Shown: one piece after another, positions 1-9,621 of the stretch
Position numbering within the stretch: the first letter of the stretch is position 1
Layout of the letters: each line of letters begins with the position of its first letter
Assembly (NCBI RefSeq): GCF_019457595.1
Contig: NZ_CP080419.1
Location: 2,604,001-2,668,000, forward strand
DNA length: 64,000 nt
Direction: 5' to 3'
Source: Shewanella psychrotolerans
GTDB taxonomy: Bacteria > Pseudomonadota > Gammaproteobacteria > Enterobacterales > Shewanellaceae
Made by a program: the position numbers and the translations under genes
The notes under the pieces: model-generated
What the model saw: only the letters and a program-made list of their open reading frames with translations
Databases searched by the model: none
What the model was told of the DNA's origin: nothing

Positions 1-1
1 A

Positions 2-1000
2 GTTGATAGCTTAGCCAAGTTGGTCTTTGAGCCACAAGTTATCCCTGCACTACTTAAGCTACAAAAAGCGGGTTATCGGCTCGTGATGGTCAGTAACCAA
101 GATGGATTAGGCACACCGTCATTCCCAAAAGATGATTTTGATGCCCCGCAAAACATGATGATGCAGATCTTAACCAGTCAAGGTGTGGTCTTCGATGAGG
201 TGCTTATCTGCCCTCACTTTAATGATGAAAACTGCAGTTGTCGCAAACCTAAATTGGGTTTAGTAAAATCCTATCTTACCGAAGGCCGCGTCGATTTTAC
301 CGCATCAGCCGTAATTGGCGACCGAGAAACCGATCTAGGTCTTGCCGATGCCATGGGAATAGCGGGACTGCAATACAACCGTGAGACCCTAAACTGGGAT
401 GCGATTGCCGATAAGCTGCTAAGCAACGATCGCGTTGCAACCGTTGTACGTACCACCAAAGAAACCGACATTCGCGTCACTATTGATTTAGATAGCCAAC
501 AGAAAAGTGACATCAATACAGGCATAGGCTTTTTTGACCACATGCTCGACCAAATCGCTACCCACGGCAGCTTTAAGATGGATGTCAGCGTCGATGGCGA
601 CTTAGAGATTGACGATCACCACAGCGTTGAAGATACCGCGTTGGCTATTGGTGACGCACTAAGACAAGCCCTGGGTGACAAGCGCGGCATCGCCCGCTTT
701 GGCTTTAGCATCCCGATGGATGAAGCCAGTGCATCTTGTTTGCTGGACCTATCAGGTCGACCATTCATTAAGTTTGACGGCCAATTTGAACGTGAAATGG
801 TGGGCGAAATGGCCACCGAAATGGTGCCGCATTTTTTCCGCTCTTTCGCCGACGGACTGCGCTGTACTCTGCACTTATCTACCAATGGCGATAACGATCA
901 CCACAAAGTTGAAAGTCTATTTAAAGTGCTTGGTCGTACCCTTCGCCAAGCCGTCAAAGTCGAGGGTGATGCCTTGCCATCAAGTAAAGGTGTGTTATGA
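2..1000 (+). CDS. hisB: Histidinol-phosphatase / imidazoleglycerol-phosphate dehydratase, 5' end outside window
   Basis: Bifunctional enzyme for two steps of histidine synthesis: dehydration of imidazoleglycerol phosphate and dephosphorylation of histidinol phosphate, in the cytoplasm. The reading frame is open from base 2, and the product aligns from its first residues with the interior of E. coli HisB ([17 protein letters not shown]). The true start and the catalytic Asp motif of the HAD phosphatase domain therefore lie upstream of the window, and any methionine codon near base 20 is not the start. Visible parts are the HAD zinc loop (CPHF...CSCRKPK), the phosphatase motif VIGDRETD, and the dehydratase domain with its two metal-binding signatures (DDHHSVEDT and DNDHHKVES). 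The C-terminus LPSSKGVL is typical. The stop overlaps the hisH start by 4 bases (ATGA). Confidence 0.97.
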   Translation, partial: VDSLAKLVFEPQVIPALLKLQKAGYRLVMVSNQDGLGTPSFPKDDFDAPQNMMMQILTSQGVVFDEVLICPHFNDENCSCRKPKLGLVKSYLTEGRVDFTASAVIGDRETDLGLADAMGIAGLQYNRETLNWDAIADKLLSNDRVATVVRTTKETDIRVTIDLDSQQKSDINTGIGFFDHMLDQIATHGSFKMDVSVDGDLEIDDHHSVEDTALAIGDALRQALGDKRGIARFGFSIPMDEASASCLLDLSGRPFIKFDGQFEREMVGEMATEMVPHFFRSFADGLRCTLHLSTNGDNDHHKVESLFKVLGRTLRQAVKVEGDALPSSKGVL

Positions 1001-1668
1001 GCAATGATAAAGACAGCACCATAATCATCGACACAGGCTGCGCCAATTTAAGCTCGGTTCGCTATGCTTTTGAGCGCATCGGTGCCGATGTTGAAATTTG
1101 TGACGATTTGGCCAAGATCAACGCAGCTACCCGGGTCGTACTACCCGGTGTGGGTAGCGCTCAAGCGGCTATGGCATCACTTAATGACAAGTCCCTCGTT
1201 GATACCATTAAGTCATTAACCCAACCCGTACTGGGCGTCTGCCTTGGCATGCAGATGATGACCAACTCATCGACTGAGCGCGGTAACTTTGCGGCTCAAA
1301 GCAGCACTGACGGTTGTCGTTGCTTAGAACTTATCGACACAGAGATTGGCGACCTCGATAGCCATGGACTACCACTGCCTCACATGGGCTGGAACCAGAT
1401 AACGCCAACTGACCACCCACTGTTTGCAGGAATTGCCGCTGGCAGTTATGTCTATTTTGTTCATAGCTACCGCGCGCCAATCAGTCAATACACCATAGCC
1501 AAGAGTGAATATGGTGAAGCTTTTAGCGCTGCTATCGCTAAAGATAATTTTATGGGGGTGCAATTTCACCCTGAAAAAAGTGCCGCCATTGGCGCGCAGA
1601 TCCTGAAAAATTTTATGAAAATGACCCGTGACAATCTAACCCCACAAAGATCGGAGGCCGCCCAATGA
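997..1668 (+). CDS. hisH: Imidazole glycerol phosphate synthase, glutaminase subunit
   Basis: HisH hydrolyses glutamine and passes ammonia to HisF, which makes IGP and AICAR from PRFAR. The 223-residue product is a class-I glutamine amidotransferase. The nucleophile motif GVCLGMQMM lies near residue 80 and the His/Glu pair is in QFHPEKS near the C-terminus. It is slightly longer than the approximately 196-residue E. coli protein because of an insert after the nucleophile loop and a short C-terminal tail. The ATG overlaps the hisB stop by 4 bases, and the gene overlaps hisA by 4 bases, so it is part of one translationally coupled his operon. Confidence 0.97.
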   Translation: MSNDKDSTIIIDTGCANLSSVRYAFERIGADVEICDDLAKINAATRVVLPGVGSAQAAMASLNDKSLVDTIKSLTQPVLGVCLGMQMMTNSSTERGNFAAQSSTDGCRCLELIDTEIGDLDSHGLPLPHMGWNQITPTDHPLFAGIAAGSYVYFVHSYRAPISQYTIAKSEYGEAFSAAIAKDNFMGVQFHPEKSAAIGAQILKNFMKMTRDNLTPQRSEAAQ

Positions 1669-2402
1669 TCATTCCTGCAATCGATCTTATCGACGGCCAA
1701 GTGGTTCGCCTCTATCAAGGCGACTATAACCAACAAACGACTTTTGCCTTAAGCCCATTAAGCCAGCTGCAATCTTATCAAGCTCAAGGCGCCAAATGGC
1801 TACATATCGTTGACCTTACTGGTGCGAAAGACCCAGAGCAACGCCAAACAACATTGATCGCTGAGTTAGTAAACGGACTCGATGCCAATATTCAAGTGGG
1901 CGGTGGTATTCGCAGTGAGGCACAAGTGGCTGAGCTGCTCGAAATCGGCGTCAAACGGGTGGTAATAGGCTCGCTCGCAGTGAAAGAGACCGCGCTGGTC
2001 CAAAGCTGGTTTACCAAATATGGCAGCGACGCCATCTGCTTAGCACTCGATGTCAATATCAATGAGCAAGGCGAAAAAATCGTTGCCGTATCGGGTTGGC
2101 AGTCGGGTGGTGGTAAAACCCTTGAATCACTGGTCGAGGCTTTTAAGCCTTTTGGCCTAAAACACGCGCTGGTGACCGACATCAGCCGTGATGGTACGCT
2201 TAAGGGCAGCAACACCGAATTATACCAAGAAATAGCTCAACTTTATCCCGATATTGCATGGCAAGCCTCTGGTGGCATCGCTAGCCTCGAGGATGTTGCA
2301 GCAGTAAGAGATAGCGGCGCTAGCGGGATTATTATCGGCAAAGCACTGTTAATTGAAAACTTTACTGCTTCGGAGGCAATCCAATGTTGGCCAAACGCAT
2401 AG
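1665..2402 (+). CDS. hisA: ProFAR isomerase
   Basis: 1-(5-phosphoribosyl)-5-[(5-phosphoribosylamino)methylideneamino]imidazole-4-carboxamide isomerase, a TIM-barrel enzyme carrying out the Amadori rearrangement of histidine synthesis. The 245-residue product begins [12 protein letters not shown] with the catalytic Asp at residue 7. It has the second catalytic Asp in [11 protein letters not shown] and the phosphate-binding motifs QVGGGIR and [10 protein letters not shown]. It overlaps hisH by 4 bases and hisF by 19 bases. A GGAGG motif just upstream of the ATG is a strong ribosome binding site. Confidence 0.97.
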   Translation: MIIPAIDLIDGQVVRLYQGDYNQQTTFALSPLSQLQSYQAQGAKWLHIVDLTGAKDPEQRQTTLIAELVNGLDANIQVGGGIRSEAQVAELLEIGVKRVVIGSLAVKETALVQSWFTKYGSDAICLALDVNINEQGEKIVAVSGWQSGGGKTLESLVEAFKPFGLKHALVTDISRDGTLKGSNTELYQEIAQLYPDIAWQASGGIASLEDVAAVRDSGASGIIIGKALLIENFTASEAIQCWPNA

Positions 2403-3157
2403 TCCCCTGTCTCGATGTACGCGAAGGTAAAGTGGTTAAAGGCGTGCAGTTTCGTAACCATGAAATTGTCGGCGATATCGTGCCACTGGCCGCACGTTAC
2501 GCGCTCGAGGGCGCCGATGAACTGGTGTTTTACGACATCACCGCCAGCGCTCACGACAGAGTTGTCGATAAAAGCTGGGTTAGCCGCGTCGCTGAGCAGA
2601 TAGATATCCCCTTCTGTGTTGCTGGTGGCATCAAGAGTATCGAGCAGGCGCGTGAGAAGCTTGCCTTTGGTGCCGATAAGATCTCCATCAACTCACCGGC
2701 TTTGAGCGATCCTAGCCTTATCGATCGCCTGCAAGATGAGTTTGGCCGCCAATGCATCGTCATCGGCATCGACTCCTTTTATGACGCCGACAGTCACAGC
2801 TACAAGGTGAAACAGTTTACCGGTGACGAAGCCGCCACCAAAGATACCCAATGGTATACCCAAGACTGGGTCGAAGAGGTGCAAAAGCGCGGCTGCGGCG
2901 AAATCGTACTCAATGTGATGAACCAAGACGGCGTGCGCCAAGGCTATGATCTAAAACAGCTCTCAATGATCAGGGCGATATGCGATGTCCCATTAATTGC
3001 CTCTGGTGGCGCTGGCACGATGGCGCACTTTAAAGAAGTGTTTGAAGAGGCCAAAGTGGATGCAGCATTAGCCGCAAGTGTATTTCATAAAGGGATCATC
3101 GACATTCAAGCATTAAAACGTTACCTCATCGACAACGGCATTAGCATGCGAATTTAA
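2384..3157 (+). CDS. hisF: Imidazole glycerol phosphate synthase, cyclase subunit
   Basis: HisF condenses ammonia from HisH with PRFAR to give imidazole glycerol phosphate and AICAR, the latter feeding purine synthesis. The 257-residue TIM barrel starts [12 protein letters not shown] with catalytic Asp11. The second catalytic Asp is in VIGIDSF near residue 130, and phosphate loops are FCVAGGIKS and IASGGAGTM. The start lies inside the end of hisA with a GGAGG upstream, which indicates translational coupling. It is followed after 32 bases by hisI. Confidence 0.97.
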   Translation: MLAKRIVPCLDVREGKVVKGVQFRNHEIVGDIVPLAARYALEGADELVFYDITASAHDRVVDKSWVSRVAEQIDIPFCVAGGIKSIEQAREKLAFGADKISINSPALSDPSLIDRLQDEFGRQCIVIGIDSFYDADSHSYKVKQFTGDEAATKDTQWYTQDWVEEVQKRGCGEIVLNVMNQDGVRQGYDLKQLSMIRAICDVPLIASGGAGTMAHFKEVFEEAKVDAALAASVFHKGIIDIQALKRYLIDNGISMRI

Positions 3158-3189
3158 GCGACGTCAGTTATTAAGCTTAAGGATAAACA

Positions 3190-3810
3190 ATGAAAACCAT
3201 TGAACAATTTGCCCAACTCGATTGGGATAAACAGCAGGGACTTATGCCTGCCGTGGTGCAAAACTACCTTACAGGTAAAGTATTAATGCTCGGCTATATG
3301 GATAAAGCCGCATTAACAAAAACCCTAGACACCAAAATGGTCACCTTCTTTAGTCGCAGTAAACAGCGGCTGTGGACCAAAGGTGAGACCTCTGGTAACA
3401 CCCTAGATTTAGTGGCCATCGATTGTGACTGCGACAATGACAGCTTATTAGTGCAAGTGATCCCCAATGGTCCCACTTGTCACCTCGAACGGGAAAGCTG
3501 CTGGCCAGACGGGGATGCGCATACGTTTATCGATAACTTGGCGAAACTCATCAAATCCCGCAAGGGCCAAGATGCCAAGAGCAGTTACACGGCTCACCTG
3601 TTTGAGCGAGGCACTAAACGTATCGCCCAAAAAGTTGGCGAAGAAGGATTAGAAACCGCGCTCGCTGCAGCGACGAATGATAAACCCGAACTAATCGACG
3701 AAGCATCCGATCTTATCTATCACTTGTTAGTGCTACTTGAAGATCAAGAATTAACATTGGCAGATATTACGGCTAACTTACTAGCACGCCATCGCAAGTC
3801 TAGTCAGTAA
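3190..3810 (+). CDS. hisI: Phosphoribosyl-AMP cyclohydrolase / phosphoribosyl-ATP pyrophosphohydrolase
   Basis: Bifunctional HisIE performs the second and third steps of histidine synthesis. The N-terminal cyclohydrolase domain (about residues 1-115) shows the metal-binding DCDCDND and the later CHLERESCW cysteines. The C-terminal pyrophosphohydrolase domain (about 118-206) shows the [10 protein letters not shown] and [14 protein letters not shown] helices of the all-alpha NTP pyrophosphatase fold. The length of 206 residues matches the fused gammaproteobacterial form. A start context with AAGGA lies 8 bases upstream. It is the last gene of the his operon, and a weak terminator follows. Confidence 0.97.
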   Translation: MKTIEQFAQLDWDKQQGLMPAVVQNYLTGKVLMLGYMDKAALTKTLDTKMVTFFSRSKQRLWTKGETSGNTLDLVAIDCDCDNDSLLVQVIPNGPTCHLERESCWPDGDAHTFIDNLAKLIKSRKGQDAKSSYTAHLFERGTKRIAQKVGEEGLETALAAATNDKPELIDEASDLIYHLLVLLEDQELTLADITANLLARHRKSSQ

Positions 3811-3831
3811 TACTGTTAGATATAAATTAAG

Positions 3832-3866
3832 AAGGAGCTAACTCTATGCTGAGCGACCTCCTTTTT
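3832..3866 (+). terminator. Possible his operon terminator
   Basis: AAGGAG (3832-3837) pairs with CTCCTT (3858-3863) around a 20-base loop and is followed by a short T run ending in ATT. The stem is only six base pairs, so this is a weak candidate. Its position, 22 bases after the hisI stop, supports it. Confidence 0.45.
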
Positions 3867-4057
3867 ATTGCTTAAAATCCCATAAAAGTAAGAGTTTTAG
3901 CACTTTTATATCCAGCTCTAAGAGATTGATCATCTGCAAAATAAAACACACTGTTTTCTAGGCGCTTTTATGGCGAAAGAGCTGTTGTCAGTCGCGAGTT
4001 CTGCTACAATTTCGGCGTAATTTATCCCTCTACTCATTACATAAAAAATAAAACCCT

Positions 4058-5164
4058 ATGAATCAATCAAACAAAGTTTTAGCCGTTAACGATGATCTGC
4101 CGATCCGTACAGATAAAGCAGTTCATTCTGGCAAAGTACGCAGTGTATATTGGCTCACCGCCGAAGACAGTGCCCGTCTTATCGAGCAAAAAGGATATGA
4201 CGTACCAGCTGATACGCCACTGGCCATTATGGTGATCAGCGACCGTATTTCGGCCTTTGACTGCATTTGGCAAGGTGAAAACGGCTTAAATGGCGTACCT
4301 GGAAAAGGCGCTGCACTTAATGCCATCTCAAATCATTGGTTCAAACTGTTTAAAGAGAAAGGACTGGCCGATAGTCATATTCTCGATGTACCACATCCAT
4401 TTGTGTGGATCGTACAAAAAGCTAAACCAGTGATGGTTGAGGCGATTGCAAGACAGTACATTACTGGATCGATGTGGCGCGCTTATAGCAAAGGCGAGCG
4501 TGATTTTTGCGGTATCACGCTACCTGAAGGCTTAGAGAAGGATCAAAAGCTAGATGAAGTATTAATCACCCCATCAACCAAAGGCGTGTTAACGGGTCTT
4601 GAAGGCGTGCCGGAAGCTGATGATGTTAATGTATCTCGCGCCGATCTTGAGCGTCATCTAGAAGGATTTAACTTCCATGCGAAAAGCGATATCGATTTAT
4701 ATGAAAAGCTGCTAAAGGAAGGCTTTGCCGTCATCAGTGATGCTTTAGCAGAACAAGATCAAATTTTTGTCGATACCAAATTTGAGTTTGGCTACGTAAA
4801 AGATGCCAGCGGCCAAGAGAAGCTTATCTACATGGATGAAGTCGGCACTCCTGACTCATCACGAATTTGGGATGGTGAAGCTCGCCGCAACGGCAAGATC
4901 GTTGAGAAATCAAAAGAGGGCTTCCGCCAGTGGTTACTAAATCACTTCCCTGATCCTGATATTCTGCTGAACAAAGAGCGTATGCCCGAGCGTTTTGCTC
5001 TCGCTCGTGATAATAAGTTGCCAACAGAAGTGATGATGGATATCTCAAATACCTATGTTGGTATAGCTGAAACTATCATAGGCAAAAAACTTGTCTTAAG
5101 TGACAACCCACGTCAGGAAGTCATTGATATCCTCCGTGACGAGTATCAGCTTATCGTGGAATAA
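4058..5164 (+). CDS. purC: SAICAR synthetase (long form)
   Basis: Phosphoribosylaminoimidazole-succinocarboxamide synthase joins aspartate to CAIR in purine synthesis. The 368-residue product is the long form found in Vibrio/Shewanella-like bacteria, not the approximately 237-residue E. coli form. Recognisable motifs are [11 protein letters not shown] (ATP loop), [28 protein letters not shown] and FEFGYV...[11 protein letters not shown], all in family order. It is monocistronic: 250 bases separate it from hisI and a strong terminator follows. A TACAAT box at 4004-4009 could be its -10 element, but no convincing -35 is at the right spacing. Confidence 0.96.
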   Translation: MNQSNKVLAVNDDLPIRTDKAVHSGKVRSVYWLTAEDSARLIEQKGYDVPADTPLAIMVISDRISAFDCIWQGENGLNGVPGKGAALNAISNHWFKLFKEKGLADSHILDVPHPFVWIVQKAKPVMVEAIARQYITGSMWRAYSKGERDFCGITLPEGLEKDQKLDEVLITPSTKGVLTGLEGVPEADDVNVSRADLERHLEGFNFHAKSDIDLYEKLLKEGFAVISDALAEQDQIFVDTKFEFGYVKDASGQEKLIYMDEVGTPDSSRIWDGEARRNGKIVEKSKEGFRQWLLNHFPDPDILLNKERMPERFALARDNKLPTEVMMDISNTYVGIAETIIGKKLVLSDNPRQEVIDILRDEYQLIVE

Positions 5165-5178
5165 ATTAAATGATATAC

Positions 5179-5218
5179 AAAAAAGCGCAATCGACCTTTT
5201 AGGTGATTGCGCTTTTTT
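5179..5218 (+). terminator. purC terminator
   Basis: A 14-bp perfect stem (AAAAAAGCGCAATC at 5179-5192 with its complement at 5205-5218) and a 12-base loop, ending in six Ts, starts 14 bases after the purC stop. It is a textbook intrinsic terminator. Confidence 0.95.
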
Positions 5219-5700
5219 ATTAAATGTTCTCCGGCATTGGCGAACACAATGAACAAAATTTAATGTAAGACTTTGATCAGAAATAATTACTTACAATTAG
5301 CACATTATGAAATATAGCCAACCCCATCATGATAAATGCCTCACATAATCGATGTTACCCAGCTTTAATTAAGTTACAAGAATGTTTCACACAGGATAAT
5401 CAAATACTTTAAAGATCAACAGTCTAGCATTCGAAAGTAAGACAAAGAACTCAATCAAAACACTTACTTAACATTGGTATTTATTATCAAACTCAATATT
5501 GAAATCTAAAAACCATCACATTAAACCAACCGAGACACAATCAATCGACATGATCTCAATTTATCATTAATTGAAACTTAAAATTTGTATTTGATATAGA
5601 TCACCCTCACTTGGTATGGTTACGCGTCAATATAGGTTTAACACGGCAACAGACTATAAAACTCAATAACATGTTGCTCGCAATCACCCAGGGAGAATCC
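5219..5700 (+). promoter_or_regulatory. Long leader upstream of dcp-like gene with a CRP/FNR-like site
   Basis: About 480 AT-rich bases without a gene. The only motif seen is TTTGATATAGATCACC at 5590-5605. It matches the CRP palindrome TGTGATCTAGATCACA at 13 of 16 positions, and equally the FNR pattern TTGAT-N4-ATCAA at 9 of 10. It lies about 96 bases before the start codon at 5701, so it could serve as an activator site. No coding potential was recognised in the rest of the interval. Confidence 0.4.
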
Positions 5701-7839
5701 ATGCGTAAGTCCATTATCACCACCGCTATTTTAGCGAGCTTAGCCCTTACCGGCTGCAGTGAAGCACCAGCGAAAAAAGAAGACCCCGTAAAAACGAATA
5801 CTGCCGCATCAACTGAAGTTCAAGCAAGTAACGTACTAATGCATAAAAGTGATTTGCAATATCAAGCGCCACAATTTGATCAAATCACAATGGCTGACTA
5901 TGCCCCCGCATTTAGCCAAGGCATTGCCGAACATGACGCCGATATAGCAAAAATCACAGCCAATAAAGCGGCACCTACATTCGATAATACAATTGTAGCC
6001 ATGGAAAAATCAGGGGCCTTGTTAACAACAGTTTCTAAGACCTTTTTCAACCTCGCCAGCATGAATTCATCCGATGAAGTGCAAGCACTTCAAGCGGAGC
6101 TCGCTCCTAAGCTAGCGGCTCATAGCGACAATATCTATTTAAATCCTGAGCTATTTTCCCGCGTTGAGGCTGTCTATCAGTCACGCAAAGCGTTATCAGC
6201 AGAAGATCAACGTTTAGTCGAGTTTTATTATCAAGCGTTTGAGCGTGCTGGTGCCAAGTTATCTGACGCTGACAAACAGAAGATGCGTGATCTCAATAGC
6301 CAATTAGCCAGCTTAACCACCGAATTTTCAAAGAATGTACTCAGTTCTTTCAAAAATGACGTGATCATGGTTAATGACAAAGCCGAGCTTGATGGTTTAT
6401 CTGAAGCTGAAATATCCACCTTAGCTCAAGCGGCCAAAGACGCTGGTAAAGAGGGCTATCTTATCACACTGGTGAACACCACCAGACAACCTATTCTCAC
6501 CAGCCTGAACAACCGTGCGCTTCGTCAACGGGTATGGGAAACTTCCGCTAACCGTGCGATGGATCTTAACGGCCCCAATATTATTAAGCAGTCACATTTA
6601 CATGCAGAAAAAGCCGCACTGCTCGGTTACGACTCATGGGCTGATTATACCGTTGCTGACCAAATGGCTAAAAAACCTGCCGCTGTCTACGAGATCTTAG
6701 ATAACTTGGCCCCCCAAGCGGTAGAAAAAGCTAAGCAGGAAGCGGCAGATATCCAAGCTGAAATCGCAAAAACTGGTGAGAAATTTGAATTAGCACCATG
6801 GGATTGGGCTTATTATGCGGAAAAAGTCAGAAAGGAAAAATACGATCTCGATCAGAGTTTAGTTACGCCCTACTTTGAATTTAACCGCGTATTAAACGAC
6901 GGTATGTTCTTCGCCATGGAGAAACTTTACGGCATCACGGTAAAACCTCGCAACGATCTACCAGTATGGAACCCTGACGTACTCGCCTATGAAGTCTTTA
7001 ATAAAGACGGTTCATCTTTCGGTATTTTTTATCTTGATCCCTATGCTCGAGAAGGAAAAAATGGCGGAGCCTGGATGGATGAATTTGTGACTCAAAGCGG
7101 TTTACTGGGTAATAAGCCTGTTATCTATAATGCGTTAAACATTCCTAAGCCTGCGTCAGGACCAACGCTAATGACCTTCGATGAAGTGACCACCATGTTC
7201 CACGAATTTGGTCATGCTGTTCATGGGCTATTCTCTGATGTGAAATACCCAAGTTTAGCGGGTACCGCCACTGCACGTGATTTCGTCGAGTTTCCTTCAC
7301 AAGCAAACGAAGATTGGGCAATTGACCCTCAGGTTATCGCCAACTATGCCAAGCACTACCAAACTGGCGAACCTATCCCTGCAAAATTACTCGAGAAGGT
7401 ATTAGCAGCAAGTAAATTCGGTCAAGGTTTCGACACGACAGAATATCTAGCCGCTGCTATTTTGGATATGGAATGGCACTCAATTGGCGTCGACGCTAAC
7501 ATTAACGATGTCGCTAAGTTTGAACATGAGGCTCTGGCTAAACACGGAATCGATTTTGCGCCTATTCCACCACGTTACAAATCGGCTTACTTTAGCCATG
7601 CCTTTACTGGTGGCTATTCTGCGGGTTACTACGCCTACCTATGGACCGAAGTATTCGCAGCCGATGCATTTAGCTATATGAGTCATAACGGGGGCTTATC
7701 ATTATCAAACGGTAATAGCTTCCGTAATAATGTATTGTCTAAAGGAAATAGTGAAGACTTGATGCAAGACTACATTAAGTTTACCGGCAGAAAACCCACG
7801 GTTGATGCGCTACTGAAACGTAGAGGACTTGTTGACTAA
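5701..7839 (+). CDS. dcp: Lipoprotein M3-family dipeptidyl carboxypeptidase (Dcp-like)
   Basis: Zinc metallopeptidase of family M3 that removes dipeptides from peptide C-termini. The start at 5701 is chosen because GGGAG precedes it by 6 bases and because it gives a clean lipoprotein signal (MRKSIITTAILASLALTGC, lipobox LTGC, modified Cys19). An upstream in-frame methionine at 5611 would bury the signal. The zinc motif HEFGH is at residues 501-505, and the third zinc ligand Glu530 (FVEFPSQ) is at the spacing usual for the family. The 712-residue length is that of Dcp/OpdA proteins plus a lipoprotein leader. E. coli Dcp has no lipobox, so here the enzyme is predicted to be anchored to a membrane facing the periplasm. 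The symbol is given by family similarity; a closely related oligopeptidase is the alternative. Confidence 0.88.
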   Translation: MRKSIITTAILASLALTGCSEAPAKKEDPVKTNTAASTEVQASNVLMHKSDLQYQAPQFDQITMADYAPAFSQGIAEHDADIAKITANKAAPTFDNTIVAMEKSGALLTTVSKTFFNLASMNSSDEVQALQAELAPKLAAHSDNIYLNPELFSRVEAVYQSRKALSAEDQRLVEFYYQAFERAGAKLSDADKQKMRDLNSQLASLTTEFSKNVLSSFKNDVIMVNDKAELDGLSEAEISTLAQAAKDAGKEGYLITLVNTTRQPILTSLNNRALRQRVWETSANRAMDLNGPNIIKQSHLHAEKAALLGYDSWADYTVADQMAKKPAAVYEILDNLAPQAVEKAKQEAADIQAEIAKTGEKFELAPWDWAYYAEKVRKEKYDLDQSLVTPYFEFNRVLNDGMFFAMEKLYGITVKPRNDLPVWNPDVLAYEVFNKDGSSFGIFYLDPYAREGKNGGAWMDEFVTQSGLLGNKPVIYNALNIPKPASGPTLMTFDEVTTMFHEFGHAVHGLFSDVKYPSLAGTATARDFVEFPSQANEDWAIDPQVIANYAKHYQTGEPIPAKLLEKVLAASKFGQGFDTTEYLAAAILDMEWHSIGVDANINDVAKFEHEALAKHGIDFAPIPPRYKSAYFSHAFTGGYSAGYYAYLWTEVFAADAFSYMSHNGGLSLSNGNSFRNNVLSKGNSEDLMQDYIKFTGRKPTVDALLKRRGLVD

Positions 7840-7889
7840 GTTGATTAAGCCGACTCGTTGACTAAGACATAGTGTCTTAAACAAGCCAA

Positions 7890-7921
7890 AAAAACGGCAG
7901 CCTATTTAGGTTGCCGTTTTT
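7890..7921. terminator. Bidirectional terminator between dcp and lpxM
   Basis: AAAACGGCAGCCT pairs with AGGTTGCCGTTTT around ATTT, with T runs on both strands. It sits between convergent genes: about 50 bases after the dcp stop and about 200 bases beyond the lpxM stop. Confidence 0.85.
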
Positions 7922-8120
7922 ATTTATAATAATCAGTTAACTTGAACTAGCAATAACCGATATCGACAGCCAGTAAAGAATCCACCTGCTGTATTAGGTG
8001 ATTTAGGGATAAAATTAAAAAAGTGAGTAAAGCTTATAGCCTAAGTCACCTTTCTGCTTTCCATCTTTTAGCTGCCATCACTCAAGTCAGACTTAAGCAC
8101 CAATAAAATGGTGAATATCA

Positions 8121-9095
8121 CTAATAGATTGATGGCTCTCCTGGAGGACGCGTACGTAATACTTTTAAGAACCACATATATTGCTCAGGGTAAGCACTTA
8201 TTACCTGCTCTACAGCCCTATTGAGTGCAAGCGCTTCATTCTCCTTGCCTTGCATCTGCTCTGGTGCTATCGGTGCCATGACCGTCAGCTTATACTTTCT
8301 ACGTTTTTGATCGTAGCCTATCTTAACCGGCATCACTTGCGCATTTCCTGCTGTTGCTAACCGACCAACAACAGGAAGGGTGGCTTTAACCGTGGCAAAA
8401 AACGGCGCAAATACGCTTTTTTCCGGCCCTAAATCTTCATCGGGCAGATAGAAAAAACTATTATCATTTTTCAACTCCGAAAGCAGAGCGCGAATACCCG
8501 CTTCACGCATATAGATATTTCCGCCTTGAGAGCTGCGCATCCTATTGTTAAACCAATCAAATAATTTATTGCGATGTGCTTTGGCCATAGAAACCATGGG
8601 CAAGTCGACATTTAATCTTAATCCAGCATACTCGATCCCCCAAACATGAGGCATGATGAAAATTACAGGTTGCCCAGCGTCTCGAGCTTGCTGCACATGC
8701 TCAAAGCCTTCTAGCTCAACTCTGCGGCGTAAATTGGCTGTAGAACGAATGAGCAACTCTGATTGCGCAAGCAAGGTCATCACAAAGTTTTCAATGTTAT
8801 CATCGAGTAACTGCACAATTTCTGACTCAGACTTTTCTGGAAAACAGGCTTGTAGATTTGCCCGTGCAACACGTAACGGCTTTTGGGCTATCTTCTTCAC
8901 CAACTTAGCGAGCATTCGCGCGATAGGATCCCGTAACCAGGCAGGCATTAAGCCAAAAACGACCAATATAGCTATCGCAATCCATGTCGGCCAATGCTTA
9001 GGATGTAATAGTTCAGCCTTAAAACGACGATCAAAATATTTTGGTTTTCTAGACAAGAAACTCAACCTCAAACTTGCAAAGTGTTGTATCAACAA
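8121..9095 (-). CDS. lpxM: Lipid A late acyltransferase (LpxM family)
   Basis: Inner-membrane acyltransferase that adds the last secondary acyl chain (myristoyl in E. coli) to Kdo2-lipid A. The 324-residue product matches E. coli LpxM in length (323), in the central block YLPDEDLGPEKS...FFATVKATLP and in the C-terminal KTR/RTRPPGE motif. One membrane segment spans about residues 38-52. The catalytic motif reads His150-x4-Glu155 (HVWGIE). The family motif is HX4D/E, and E. coli LpxM has Asp at this place. The gene stands alone, convergent with dcp and downstream of the ihfA terminator. LpxL would be the alternative assignment but the central block fits LpxM better. Confidence 0.9.
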   Translation of the reverse strand: MLIQHFASLRLSFLSRKPKYFDRRFKAELLHPKHWPTWIAIAILVVFGLMPAWLRDPIARMLAKLVKKIAQKPLRVARANLQACFPEKSESEIVQLLDDNIENFVMTLLAQSELLIRSTANLRRRVELEGFEHVQQARDAGQPVIFIMPHVWGIEYAGLRLNVDLPMVSMAKAHRNKLFDWFNNRMRSSQGGNIYMREAGIRALLSELKNDNSFFYLPDEDLGPEKSVFAPFFATVKATLPVVGRLATAGNAQVMPVKIGYDQKRRKYKLTVMAPIAPEQMQGKENEALALNRAVEQVISAYPEQYMWFLKVLRTRPPGEPSIY

Positions 9096-9276
9096 AACTT
9101 AAATAGACAACTTAATTTAATTGCAGCGAAAACGGACCAATACAGGCATAGGTTAAAAAGACTCGTGCTTTGCACTAATCAAAAAAACGACATCTATATG
9201 GATCGCGCCAACCATCAAATGGGCTAAATAGTTGAAACCACAAGGGGTTAGATACAACTAGGCACATAAAAAACAG

Positions 9277-9298
9277 AAAAAGCCACTCAATGAGTGGC
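9277..9298 (-). terminator. pheST-ihfA operon terminator
   Basis: On the minus strand GCCACTCA and TGAGTGGC form an 8-bp perfect stem (9282-9298), followed by five Ts (complement of 9277-9281). It lies 23 bases after the ihfA stop. Confidence 0.88.
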
Positions 9299-9320
9299 CT
9301 TAACTTTTAACTCAGTCTAG

Positions 9321-9617
9321 CTATTTACCGGCATTAGCCTCTTCAACTCGACTCTTCAGCTTCTGTCCTGGACGGAAAGTCACCACTCGACGAGCAGAAA
9401 TTGGAATATCCTCGCCTGTTTTAGGGTTTCTTCCCGGTCTTTGATTCTTGTCCCTAAGGTCAAAGTTGCCAAAGCCAGATAACTTGACCTGCTCACCGTT
9501 TTCGAGTGCTTGACGAATTTCTTCGAAAAACGTCTCAACCATCTCTTTAGCCACTCGCTTATTAATACCAAGCGTTTCAAAAAGATGTTCTGCCATTTCG
9601 GCTTTGGTAAGTGCCAT
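9321..9617 (-). CDS. ihfA: Integration host factor alpha subunit
   Basis: DNA-bending nucleoid protein that dimerises with IhfB. The 98-residue sequence is near-identical to known Ihf[15 protein letters not shown] at the start, [22 protein letters not shown] through the beta arm with its intercalating proline, and [12 protein letters not shown] at the end. It follows pheT after 4 bases, the same pheS-pheT-ihfA order as E. coli, so it is co-transcribed with the phenylalanyl-tRNA synthetase genes. Confidence 0.98.
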   Translation of the reverse strand: MALTKAEMAEHLFETLGINKRVAKEMVETFFEEIRQALENGEQVKLSGFGNFDLRDKNQRPGRNPKTGEDIPISARRVVTFRPGQKLKSRVEEANAGK

Positions 9618-9621
9618 ACTT

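Noticed and set aside
5611..5700. In-frame upstream start for the dcp-like gene
   Set aside because: It would place the lipoprotein signal internally; a good ribosome binding site precedes the ATG at 5701.
8653..9102. A plus-strand open frame of 149 codons inside lpxM
   Set aside because: It is antisense to a clearly conserved acyltransferase and its product shows no family features.
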